A stretch of 11,138 bases of DNA from REEB95 sp035648735 (GTDB lineage: Bacteria > Pseudomonadota > Alphaproteobacteria > ATCC43930 > CGMCC-115725), in the NCBI GenBank assembly GCA_035648735.1, contig DASRKX010000119.1:1-11138 (forward strand), read 5' to 3'. Every line of letters starts with the position of its first letter. The first letter of the stretch is position 1. The notes under the pieces are model-generated. The model did no database searches, was not told the origin of the DNA, and saw nothing but the letters and a program-made list of their open reading frames with translations. A program made the translations under genes and the position numbers. Below, piece after piece: positions 1-7,780 of this stretch.

Positions 1-163
1 CTGGCCGGCATCCCGCGCGACGTCACCATCGTCATGATCGAGCACGACATGGATGTGGCGCTCGATTTCGCCGAGCGCATCACCGTCATGCATTTCGGCG
101 AGATCGTGGTCGAAGGCACGCGCGCCGAGATCGTCGCCGACCCGCGCATCAAGGAGATCTACT

Positions 164-174
<11 letters not shown>
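1..174 (+). CDS. livG: Branched-chain amino acid type ABC transporter ATP-binding protein, LivG-like (C-terminal fragment)
   Basis: This is the last 57 codons of a gene whose start lies left of the window. Reading from base 1 in frame 1 gives the distal part of an ABC ATPase: the switch histidine in the motif VMIEHDMDVAL (residues 11-21 of the fragment), then FAERITVMHFGEIVVEG and the ending KEIYFGE. The IEHDM motif followed by a C-terminal Y-(L/F)-G ending is characteristic of LivG, the first ATPase of HAAT-family importers, which pairs with LivF at the inner membrane to drive uptake of branched-chain amino acids, amides or aromatic acids. Walker A, the signature motif and Walker B lie outside the window. 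The stop TGA (172-174) overlaps the start of livF by 11 bases, so the two ATPases are probably translationally coupled. The family call is firm; the substrate is unknown. Confidence 0.88.
151..156 (+). promoter_or_regulatory. Ribosome binding site of livF, inside livG
   Basis: AAGGAG lies seven bases before the TTG at 164. It sits inside the livG coding sequence and supports the TTG start, since no in-frame ATG lies near the conserved beginning of the LivF fold. Confidence 0.7.
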
Positions 175-886
<712 letters not shown>

Positions 887-913
887 CAAGCAGGCCACAG
901 GGAGATTCAGCAC

Positions 914-3247
914 ATGGCAAATCAGCGCCAACTCCGCATCGAGGACGAGCCGCTGCTCAAGGGCAAGGGACGCTACACCGCCGATCTGCGCGAGCCGCGC
1001 CAGGCAGCGGCCTATTTCCTGCGGGCACCCATGGCCGCCGCCGCCATAGGCGGCATCAGGACCGATGCGGCGAAGAAGCTCCCGGGCGTGCTGGCGGTGC
1101 TCACATCCGCCGATCTCGCCGGCACCGGCAGCCTCGCCGAGCCCATTCCGGTGCCCGGCCGCGGCGGCAGCAAGGTCGTCGCGCCGCGCTGGCCCGCGCT
1201 CGCCGAAAAGCGCGTGCTGCATGCCGGCCAGCCGGTCGCGGCGGTGATCGCCGAGACGCTGGAACAGGCGCAGGACGCCGCCGAGCTGATCGAGATCGAT
1301 TACCGGGAATCGCCGGCGGTGATCGACGTCAAGCAGGCGCCGAAGCCGGGTGCCGCGCAGGTCTGGCCCGAGGCCTCCGGCAATGTCTGCCTCGATTTCG
1401 TCTGGCCGATGTCCGAAGGCGGCGCCAACGCCAAGGAGGTCGACCGGATCGTCGCCGCGGCGGCGCATGTGGCGAAGCTCTCGCTCACCCATCAGCGCAT
1501 CGCCGCCGTCACCATGGAACCGCGCGCCGCCACCGGCTGGCACGATGCCGCCACCGGCGAATACACGCTGCGCTGCGGCTCGCAAAGCGCGTGGCTGATG
1601 GGCCAGCAGATGGCCGGCCTGATGGGCGTGAAGCCCGAGAAAATCCGCGTCATCTGCGAGGATATCGGCGGCGCCTTCGGCATGAAGACCGGCGCCTATC
1701 CGGAATATGTCGTGGTGCTGGCGGCGGCGAAGCTGCTCGGCCGGCCGGTGCATTGGCGCTCGAGCCGCGCCGAGGCGTTCCTCACCGACAACCAGGCGCG
1801 CGACATGGTGACCGACGGCGAGCTGGCGCTCGACAAGGACGGCAATTTCGTGGCGCTACGCGTCAAGGTGCTGGCCGATATGGGCGCCTTCGCCACCGGC
1901 GCCGGCCCGCTCACCGCGACGCTCAATCTCGCGCGCTGCTTTCCCACGGTCTACCGCATCCCGCGAATCGCCTGCGACGTGCTCTGCCTCTACACCAACA
2001 CGGTGCAGACCGGCGCCTATCGCGGCGCCGGCCGGCCCGAGGCGAACTATCTCATCGAGCGCCTCATCGAAGAGGCGGCGAAGGTCAGCGGCATCGACAG
2101 CGTGACGCTGCGGCGGCGCAACTTCATCACCGCCGCTCAAATCCCGTTCAAGGGCGCGATGGGCACGACCTATGACAGCGGCGATTTTCCGGCGGTCTTC
2201 GACAAGGCGCTCGATCTGGCCGACGTGAAGGGCTTCGCCGCCCGCCGCCAGGAGAGCGCGGGCAAGGGCAGGCTGCGCGGGTTGGGCATCTCGTGCTTCC
2301 TCGAGCATTCGGGCGCCTTGCCGCCGGAGGGCGCGGCGATCTCCTTCCCGGCCGACGGCAAGCTGGTGGTGGGCTTGGGCGCGCAATCGACCGGCCAGGG
2401 CCACCTCACCGTCTTCACCCGCGTCGCGGCGGAAAAGCTCGGCATCGACCCGAAACGGATCGTGGTGCGCCAAGGCGACACGCGGCTCGGCGTCGAGGGC
2501 CATGGCAGCTTCGCCTCGCGCTCGGCCGCCGCCGCCGGCAGCGCGCTCTTCCGCACCGCCGAGGCGGTGATCGAGAAGGGCAGGAAGGTCGCGGCCCTGA
2601 TGCTCGAGGCGTCGGAGGCCGATATCGGCTATCGCGACGGCGCCTTCGAGGTCACCGGCACGGACCGGCGCATCTCGCTGTTCGACGCGGCGAGGAAATC
2701 GGTCGAGCTCAAGGCCAAGGGCGAGATCGCGGAAACGCTCGATACCAATTTGGTGTCGCAGACGCCGCAGCATTTCCCCAATGGCTGCCATATCGCCGAG
2801 ATCGAGATCGATCCCGAGACCGGCTATCTTTCGATGCTGGCCTATAGCGGCGCCGACGATTCGGGCCGGCTGTTGAACGCGATGATTGTCGAGGGCCAGG
2901 TCCATGGCGGCGTGGCGCAGGGTCTCGGCCAGGCGCTGATGGAAAACGCGGTCTACGACAAATCGGGCCAGCTCCTCGCCGGCTCGTTCATGGATTACGC
3001 GGTGCCGCGCGCGACCGACATGCCGCCGGCGTTCAACGACGCGTTCCTCGAGATTCCGTGCAAGACCAATCCCCTGGGCGTGAAAGGCGGCGGCGAGGCG
3101 GGCACCACCGGCGCCCTGGCCGCGATCATGAACGCGATATCCTCCGCGCTGCCCGGCGATGCCGGCCGCCATCTCGACATGCCGGCGACGCCCTTGAAGC
3201 TCTGGCGGGCGTGCCAGAACGCAAAAGCAACGGGAGCGCGCGCATGA
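914..3247 (+). CDS. Xanthine dehydrogenase/CO dehydrogenase family, molybdopterin-binding large subunit
   Basis: A 777-residue molybdenum-cofactor subunit of the xanthine oxidase family, close to the usual 760-800. The N-terminal hammerhead (aldehyde oxidase a/b) domain covers roughly residues 15-135, starting LLKGKGRYTADL (14-25). The Mo-binding domains follow, with GGAFGMK (252-258), the active-site loop TGAYRGAGRPEA (366-377), GHGSFASRS (529-537), the cofactor-binding GQVHGGVAQGLGQAL (661-675) and GVKGGGEAG (722-730), whose Glu728 aligns with the catalytic base. The loop is AYRGAGR, not the AYRCSFR of true aerobic CO dehydrogenase, so CO oxidation is unlikely; the family hydroxylates N-heterocycles, aldehydes or aromatic acids. 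The ATG at 914 has AGGGAG nine bases upstream. The gene follows livF by 27 bases and its stop overlaps the next start (ATGA). The [2Fe-2S] and FAD subunits needed for electron transfer are not adjacent. The substrate cannot be deduced. Confidence 0.9.
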   Translation: MANQRQLRIEDEPLLKGKGRYTADLREPRQAAAYFLRAPMAAAAIGGIRTDAAKKLPGVLAVLTSADLAGTGSLAEPIPVPGRGGSKVVAPRWPALAEKRVLHAGQPVAAVIAETLEQAQDAAELIEIDYRESPAVIDVKQAPKPGAAQVWPEASGNVCLDFVWPMSEGGANAKEVDRIVAAAAHVAKLSLTHQRIAAVTMEPRAATGWHDAATGEYTLRCGSQSAWLMGQQMAGLMGVKPEKIRVICEDIGGAFGMKTGAYPEYVVVLAAAKLLGRPVHWRSSRAEAFLTDNQARDMVTDGELALDKDGNFVALRVKVLADMGAFATGAGPLTATLNLARCFPTVYRIPRIACDVLCLYTNTVQTGAYRGAGRPEANYLIERLIEEAAKVSGIDSVTLRRRNFITAAQIPFKGAMGTTYDSGDFPAVFDKALDLADVKGFAARRQESAGKGRLRGLGISCFLEHSGALPPEGAAISFPADGKLVVGLGAQSTGQGHLTVFTRVAAEKLGIDPKRIVVRQGDTRLGVEGHGSFASRSAAAAGSALFRTAEAVIEKGRKVAALMLEASEADIGYRDGAFEVTGTDRRISLFDAARKSVELKAKGEIAETLDTNLVSQTPQHFPNGCHIAEIEIDPETGYLSMLAYSGADDSGRLLNAMIVEGQVHGGVAQGLGQALMENAVYDKSGQLLAGSFMDYAVPRATDMPPAFNDAFLEIPCKTNPLGVKGGGEAGTTGALAAIMNAISSALPGDAGRHLDMPATPLKLWRACQNAKATGARA
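3232..3236 (+). promoter_or_regulatory. Ribosome binding site of the amidohydrolase gene
   Basis: GGGAG lies seven bases before the ATG at 3244, inside the 3' end of the Mo-subunit gene. It favours the ATGA-overlap start over the later in-frame ATG at 3295. Confidence 0.6.
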
Positions 3248-4377
3248 CGCTGACCTTCACCTGCGCCCCCGCCGGCGGCCATGGCGGGCCGATCATGGCG
3301 CGCGCGCGTTCGGGCAAGCCGCGCCACGCCACCGTCGACATTCATTGCCACGTCTTCACGCCGCGGGCCGCCGGGTTGATGAAGGATCTGTTCCGGCCCG
3401 AGCACGACCCCTACAGCTTCCACCACAGCGCCGCCTCGAAGGAGGTCGACGCCAATCAGGCCGCGACCATCGCGCCGCTGCTGACCTCGGTGGCGGAACG
3501 GCTCAAGATCATGGACCGCGACGGCATCGACATCCAGGCGATCTCGACCGCGCCGATCCAGTTCTACTATTGGGCGCCGGCCGAACTCGCGGCGCAGACT
3601 TCGCGCATCGTCAACGACAATCTGGCGAGCATGTGCGCAGCACATCCCGACCGGTTCGTCGGCTTGGCGACGGTGCCGATGCAGGCGCCCGAACTCGCCG
3701 TTCGCGAGCTTGAGCGCGCGGTGAAGGAGCTCGGGTTCAAGGGCGTCGAGCTCTGCCCCAACGTCGCCGGCGAGGAGCTCGCCGACGAGCGCTTCCGCCC
3801 GTTCTTCGCCAAGGCGGAGGAGCTCGGCATCCTGATCTTCCTGCATCCGCACGGCTTCGCCGACCGCCGGTTGGCGAACCATTTCTTCTCCAACATCATC
3901 GGCAATCCCTTGGACACGACAATTGCCGTGCATCATTTGATCTTCGGCGGCGTGATGGAGCGGTTCCCGCGCCTCAAGATCGCGCTGGCGCATGGCGGCG
4001 GCTATCTGCCCGCCTATGCCGGACGCATCGATCACGCGCATGGCGCGCGGCCCGATGCGCGCACGCGGATCGCCAAGAAGCCGTCGAGCTATCTGAAAAA
4101 ACTCTATTTCGACACCATCGTCTTCACCCATCACCAGCTCGAATATCTGGTGGCGCAGTACGGCGCCGATCACGTCCTGCTCGGCACCGACTATCCCTTC
4201 GACATGGCGCTGCCCGATCCGGTGGCTTTCGTCGAAAAGACGCGCGGGCTGAAGGATCGCGACAAGGCGCTTATCCTCGGCGGCAACGCGGCGCGGCTGC
4301 TCGGCATCAAGCTGCCGCCGAAAAAAGGCACGGCAAAAAAAATCGGCGGGAAAAGGAAAAAGCCGCGGCGGCGCTAG
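3244..4377 (+). CDS. Amidohydrolase (Amidohydro_2, ACMSD-like), metal-dependent decarboxylase/hydrolase
   Basis: A 377-residue TIM-barrel protein of the amidohydrolase superfamily, related to 2-amino-3-carboxymuconate-6-semialdehyde decarboxylase. Metal and catalytic residues are recognisable: the HxH pair in DIHCHVFTP (His34, His36), His201 in FLHPHGF, His250 in ALAHGGGYLP and Asp316 in LLGTDYPFD. These match the zinc ligands and catalytic histidine of ACMSD and the gamma-resorcylate and related decarboxylases, which act on carboxylated aromatic or ring-opened compounds in the cytoplasm. Two ends are unusual. About 30 residues precede the HxH motif, where relatives often have under ten, so a start at Met18 (3295) is possible although the 3244 start has a good ribosome site. 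The last 22 residues (356-377) are a very basic Lys/Arg tail, encoded by A-rich DNA. The ATGA overlap with the Mo hydroxylase suggests coupled expression in the same pathway. The specific reaction is unknown. Confidence 0.87.
   Translation: MTLTFTCAPAGGHGGPIMARARSGKPRHATVDIHCHVFTPRAAGLMKDLFRPEHDPYSFHHSAASKEVDANQAATIAPLLTSVAERLKIMDRDGIDIQAISTAPIQFYYWAPAELAAQTSRIVNDNLASMCAAHPDRFVGLATVPMQAPELAVRELERAVKELGFKGVELCPNVAGEELADERFRPFFAKAEELGILIFLHPHGFADRRLANHFFSNIIGNPLDTTIAVHHLIFGGVMERFPRLKIALAHGGGYLPAYAGRIDHAHGARPDARTRIAKKPSSYLKKLYFDTIVFTHHQLEYLVAQYGADHVLLGTDYPFDMALPDPVAFVEKTRGLKDRDKALILGGNAARLLGIKLPPKKGTAKKIGGKRKKPRRR
4335..4342 (+). repeat. Eight-base poly(A) tract in the 3' end of the amidohydrolase gene
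   Basis: A run of eight A bases, preceded by six A at 4321-4326, encodes part of the lysine-rich tail. Such runs are rare in this GC-rich window and are typical sites of polymerase slippage or sequencing indels. One base lost or gained here would change the reading frame and the C-terminus of the protein. Confidence 0.7.
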
Positions 4378-4388
4378 GCGGCGGTTTT
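4358..4388. terminator. Possible bidirectional terminator between the convergent operons
   Basis: An imperfect hairpin joins GCCGC (4362-4366) to GCGGC (4378-4382), with an 11-base loop containing the amidohydrolase stop. It is flanked by AAAA on the left (4358-4361) and TTTT on the right (4385-4388), so either strand would carry a U-tract after the stem. Two unpaired G bases sit between the stem and the T-tract, and the stem is only five pairs, so the call is weak. Its position between two convergent stop codons is the main support. Confidence 0.33.
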
Positions 4389-4389
4389 C

Positions 4390-5334
4390 TTACTTGAAGG
4401 CCTTCATCACCTGGATGATGGCCGGCCCGACCAGGACGATGAACATCGCCGGCAGGATGAAGCAGATCATCGGGATGGTCATGATGGCCGGCAGCTTGGC
4501 CGCCTTTTCCTCGGCGTTGAGCATGCGCTCCTCGCGCAGCTCGGCGGCGAGCACGCGCAGCGCCTGGGTCAGGGGCGTGCCGTAGCGCTCGGTCTGGACC
4601 AGGGTGTTGATCAGGCTGCGCATGCCGGGGATGGCGACGCGCTTGCCCAGATTCATCAGGGCGTCCCGTCGGTTCGGCAGGAAGCCCAATTCGAGGGCGG
4701 TGAGCTGCAGCTCGTCCGACATTTCCGGGAGAAAGCGGCGGAATTCGCGCGCCACGCGATGCATCGCGCCGTCGAGGCCGAGGCCCGATTCGGCGCAGAT
4801 CATCAGCAGGTCGAGCGCGTCGGGCAGCGCGTTGTGAAAGCGCTTCTGGCGCTTCTTGATGATGTGCTTCAGCACGGTCGGCGGCGCATAGGTCGCCACG
4901 ATGGCGACGCCGGCCCCGAGCATCGCGGTATGCAGCCCGGTGAGGTCGAAGGGCGTGCTGCCGATGATGGCGATGCTGGTCAGGGCGCAGGGCAGCAGCA
5001 GGCGGATGCCGATATAGACGACCAGCGCCTCGCGCGTGCGCCAACCCGCTTGCGTCAGCAGGCCGACATTCTTTTCCGCCTCGTCGCCGCGGGTGAGCTT
5101 CAGCTTCTCGGCCAATTGCCGCAGCATATTGGTGGCGACCTTGGGCCGGTTGCGCGGGCTGACGGTGTCCTGGGCGCGCGCCGTGCCGCGACGCTGCACG
5201 ATGGCGGCCAAACGCTCGCGCAGCGCGCCGTTTTCCTGCAAGGCGACAAATCCCAGCCACAGCACGCCGAAAACCGACGCGGCGACGGCCAGGGTCGCGA
5301 GCATGTCGCCGCCTTGTGCGATAAGCGAGAACAT
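4390..5334 (-). CDS. tadC: Tad pilus inner-membrane platform protein TadC (type II secretion F domain)
   Basis: A 314-residue integral membrane protein, of normal TadC length. A hydrophobic N-terminal segment (about 12-31) is followed by a basic cytoplasmic stretch (about 36-100), two membrane segments (about 104-124 and 134-151), the T2SSF domain starting at LPDALDLLMICAESGL (170-185), and a terminal hydrophobic span (about 281-308). The motif ERYGTPLTQAL (249-259) is typical of the TadC branch. TadC pairs with TadB to form the base on which the CpaF ATPase acts to assemble or retract Flp pili. The ATG at 5334 has GAGGT six bases upstream, inside the end of tadB, and the gap to tadB is two bases. 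It is the last gene of the minus-strand operon here; its stop lies 12 bases from the stop of the convergent amidohydrolase gene. Confidence 0.93.
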   Translation of the reverse strand: MFSLIAQGGDMLATLAVAASVFGVLWLGFVALQENGALRERLAAIVQRRGTARAQDTVSPRNRPKVATNMLRQLAEKLKLTRGDEAEKNVGLLTQAGWRTREALVVYIGIRLLLPCALTSIAIIGSTPFDLTGLHTAMLGAGVAIVATYAPPTVLKHIIKKRQKRFHNALPDALDLLMICAESGLGLDGAMHRVAREFRRFLPEMSDELQLTALELGFLPNRRDALMNLGKRVAIPGMRSLINTLVQTERYGTPLTQALRVLAAELREERMLNAEEKAAKLPAIMTIPMICFILPAMFIVLVGPAIIQVMKAFK

Positions 5335-5336
5335 GC

Positions 5337-6311
5337 TCAGACCTCGAACTTTCCGAGACGCAGCATGGCGTAGACGCCGATCGCCAGGGAGACGAAGGCG
5401 GCGCTCAGATACAAATGGCCCGATTCGGTGTTGAACAGGATGACGACGTAATCCCAGTCGAGCAGCGCCAGCACCCCCATGACGACGAAGGGCAGCGAGC
5501 CGATGATGGTCGCCGAGGCGCGCGCCTCGGCCGAGAAGGTGCGCACCTTGAGGTGCAGCTGGCGGCGGCGGCGCAGGATATTGTCGAGGTTTTCAAGCGT
5601 TTCGGCGAGATTTCCGCCGGTTTCGCGCTGGACCGAGAAGGCGATGGCCATGAAGTTGAATTCCGGCAGGTCGATGCGCTCCGATGCCTCCCACAAGGCG
5701 GTTTCGAGCGGCTGGCCGAGCTGGATCTGGTCGGCGATGCGGCGGAACTCCGCGCCGACCGGGTTGCCGATCTCGCGCGTGACGCCGATGATGGTTTCCG
5801 TGATCGGCAGCCCCGCTTTCAGCCCGCGCACCATCAAGCCGACGGCGTCGGGAAAGACGGCGATGAATTTGGTGGCGCGCTTTCCGACCAGGTTGCGGAC
5901 CAGGGCCTTCGGCGACCACAGGGTGATGCCGATGCCGGCAGGCCAGACGATGAACGGCGAAATTCCCATGAAGAAGAGACCGGCGGTCACGGTCGCGCCG
6001 GCGACCAGGCCGAACACGACGAGCCGGGCGATGGTCAGGCTGGTGCCGGTCTTCAGGATCTCGCGGCGCCATTTGTCGGTGTTGGGCAGGAAGCGGGCGG
6101 CGAGCGCGTCGAAGCGCGACTTCTTGTCCTCGCGTTTCAGCGTCAGCGCCTCCTCGATCGGCGGCGCCTTGCCGATGAAGCGGTCGCGGATGGTCTGGGC
6201 GCGCCGCGCGACCGAATCGCGCAACCGGCTCGTGTCGAAGGTCAGCCAGAACAGGGCCAACGCGCCGAACACCAGCACGAAGACGGCGAGCGCGTAGAGC
6301 ACGTCCATCAT
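5337..6311 (-). CDS. tadB: Tad pilus inner-membrane platform protein TadB (type II secretion F domain)
   Basis: A 324-residue membrane protein typical of TadB/CpaG. It has an N-terminal membrane segment (about 5-24), a charged cytoplasmic region (about 28-90), two closely spaced membrane segments (about 94-132), a T2SSF domain containing FPDAVGLMVRGLKAGLPI (153-170) and ETGGNLAETLENL (230-242), and two C-terminal membrane spans (about 269-292 and 299-317). With TadC it forms the inner-membrane core of the Flp pilus machine. Two consecutive ATG codons occur at the start (6311 and 6308); GGGA at 6323-6320 is eight bases from the first, so I chose that one. It starts five bases after the cpaF stop and ends two bases before tadC. 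Confidence 0.94.
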   Translation of the reverse strand: MMDVLYALAVFVLVFGALALFWLTFDTSRLRDSVARRAQTIRDRFIGKAPPIEEALTLKREDKKSRFDALAARFLPNTDKWRREILKTGTSLTIARLVVFGLVAGATVTAGLFFMGISPFIVWPAGIGITLWSPKALVRNLVGKRATKFIAVFPDAVGLMVRGLKAGLPITETIIGVTREIGNPVGAEFRRIADQIQLGQPLETALWEASERIDLPEFNFMAIAFSVQRETGGNLAETLENLDNILRRRRQLHLKVRTFSAEARASATIIGSLPFVVMGVLALLDWDYVVILFNTESGHLYLSAAFVSLAIGVYAMLRLGKFEV

Positions 6312-6316
6312 GCGAC

Positions 6317-7780
6317 TTATCCCACGGCCTCGAGCAGCGCGCGATCGAGCCCGAAATATTCGGCGCGGGTGATGAAGTGAGGCCGCAAACCGCTCGAGAC
6401 ATAGCTGCCCTTGAGCGAGCCGTCCGGCATCTGGCCTTCGTACTGATAGGTGAAGAGATCCTGCGTCGTGATGACGTCGCCTTCCATGCCGACGATCTCG
6501 GTCACGGCGATGACGCGGCGGATACCGTCGCGCATGCGGCTGATCTGGATGATGAGATTGACCGCGGCGGCGATCTGCTGGCGGATGGCGCGCGACGGCA
6601 GATTGACGCCCGCCATGCCGACCATGTTCTCGAGGCGGGTGAGCGCCTCGCGCGGCCGGTTGGCGTGGATGGTCGAGAGCGAGCCGTCATGGCCGGTATT
6701 CATCGCCTGCAGCATGTCCATGGCTTCCGCGCCGCGGATTTCGCCCAGGATGATGCGGTCGGGGCGCATGCGCAGCGCGTTCTTCAGAAGGTCGCGGATG
6801 GTGATCTCGCCCTTGCCTTCGAGGTTGGGCGGACGCGTCTCGAGCCGTACGACGTGCGGCTGTTGCAGCTGCAATTCGGCAGCGTCCTCGATGGTGACGA
6901 TGCGCTCGCCCGGGTCGATCATCTGCGACATGGCGTTGAGCAAGGTGGTCTTGCCCGAGCCCGTGCCGCCCGAGATCAGAATATTAAGGCGCGAGCGCGC
7001 GGCGATCTTGAGCACCGTCGACATCGCCGTGGAGATGTTCTTCTGCTTGGCCATCACGTCGAGCGTGATGCCCTTCTTGGAGAATTTGCGGATCGAGATC
7101 GTCGGCCCGTCGAGCGCCAGGGGCGCCGTGATGATGTTGACGCGGCTACCGTCCTGAAGGCGCGCATCGACGAGGGGGTTCGTTTCGTCGATGCGCCGGC
7201 CGACTCCGGTGACGATGCGGGTAGCGATGCTCATGACATGCGCGTTGTCGCGGAACGCGACGCCGGTCAGCTCGAGCTTGCCGCGGCGCTCGACATAGAC
7301 GTTCTTGGCGCCGTTGACCATGATGTCGGTCACGGTCTCGTCCGCGAGCAATGGTTCGAGGGGTCCCAGCCCGAGCATGTCGTCGAGCAGGACGGTGATG
7401 AGCTGGCGCTGCTCGGCTTGATTGAGCTGGATGCGCTGTTCGACGACGATCTCGCCCACCATGTCGGCAAGCTGGCGCGCGAGCTCGTCGCGGTTCAGCT
7501 TGGCGGCGACCTCGGTGTCGATGCGCTGCAGGACGAGCGGATAGATCCGCGGCGCCGCCTCGTTGACGTTGGCGCTCCGCATGGCGATTTCGCGCGGCGG
7601 CGCGGGCGTCGCGCGCGGCACGGCCTGAGGGCTTGGCTCCTTGTCGGGCTTGGCGGGGGCACGCGATTCGGCGTTGCGCGGCGCGAAGCCGGGCAGCGAA
7701 TCGGTTTGCGGCGGCGGCACGTCCAGCGCGCGCGGCAGCGGCTCGGCCCCGTCAGCGTTGGCGCCGCGGCGTCCGAACAT
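6317..7780 (-). CDS. cpaF: Tad pilus secretion ATPase CpaF (TadA)
   Basis: A 487-residue member of the type II/IV secretion ATPase family, the motor for Flp pilus assembly at the cytoplasmic face of the inner membrane. A proline-rich, disordered N-terminal region (about 10-65) precedes the conserved N-terminal domain (about 75-240). The ATPase core shows Walker A GGTGSGKT (271-278), the Asp box IVTIEDAAEL (294-303), Walker B RIILGEIRG (342-350) and the His box GHDGSLSTIHAN (363-374); all catalytic elements look intact. The start ATG overlaps the cpaE stop by one base (TGATG) and has GGAG (7790-7787) six bases upstream, which also makes the N-terminus MFGRRG resemble the usual CpaF start. It lies between cpaE and tadB, as in other alphaproteobacterial Tad loci. 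Confidence 0.96.
   Translation of the reverse strand: MFGRRGANADGAEPLPRALDVPPPQTDSLPGFAPRNAESRAPAKPDKEPSPQAVPRATPAPPREIAMRSANVNEAAPRIYPLVLQRIDTEVAAKLNRDELARQLADMVGEIVVEQRIQLNQAEQRQLITVLLDDMLGLGPLEPLLADETVTDIMVNGAKNVYVERRGKLELTGVAFRDNAHVMSIATRIVTGVGRRIDETNPLVDARLQDGSRVNIITAPLALDGPTISIRKFSKKGITLDVMAKQKNISTAMSTVLKIAARSRLNILISGGTGSGKTTLLNAMSQMIDPGERIVTIEDAAELQLQQPHVVRLETRPPNLEGKGEITIRDLLKNALRMRPDRIILGEIRGAEAMDMLQAMNTGHDGSLSTIHANRPREALTRLENMVGMAGVNLPSRAIRQQIAAAVNLIIQISRMRDGIRRVIAVTEIVGMEGDVITTQDLFTYQYEGQMPDGSLKGSYVSSGLRPHFITRAEYFGLDRALLEAVG

Noticed and set aside
1856..3172. A 438-codon minus-strand open frame inside the Mo subunit gene
   Set aside because: Same Arg/Ala/His-rich shadow composition, fully covered by a well-supported gene on the + strand.
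2995..4173. A 392-codon minus-strand open frame opposite the amidohydrolase
   Set aside because: No domain signal and covered by the amidohydrolase with intact metal ligands.
4307..5260. A 317-codon minus-strand frame overlapping tadC in another register
   Set aside because: Arg/Ala/Pro-rich frame-shifted shadow of tadC, whose T2SSF domain and membrane spans are clear in the correct frame.
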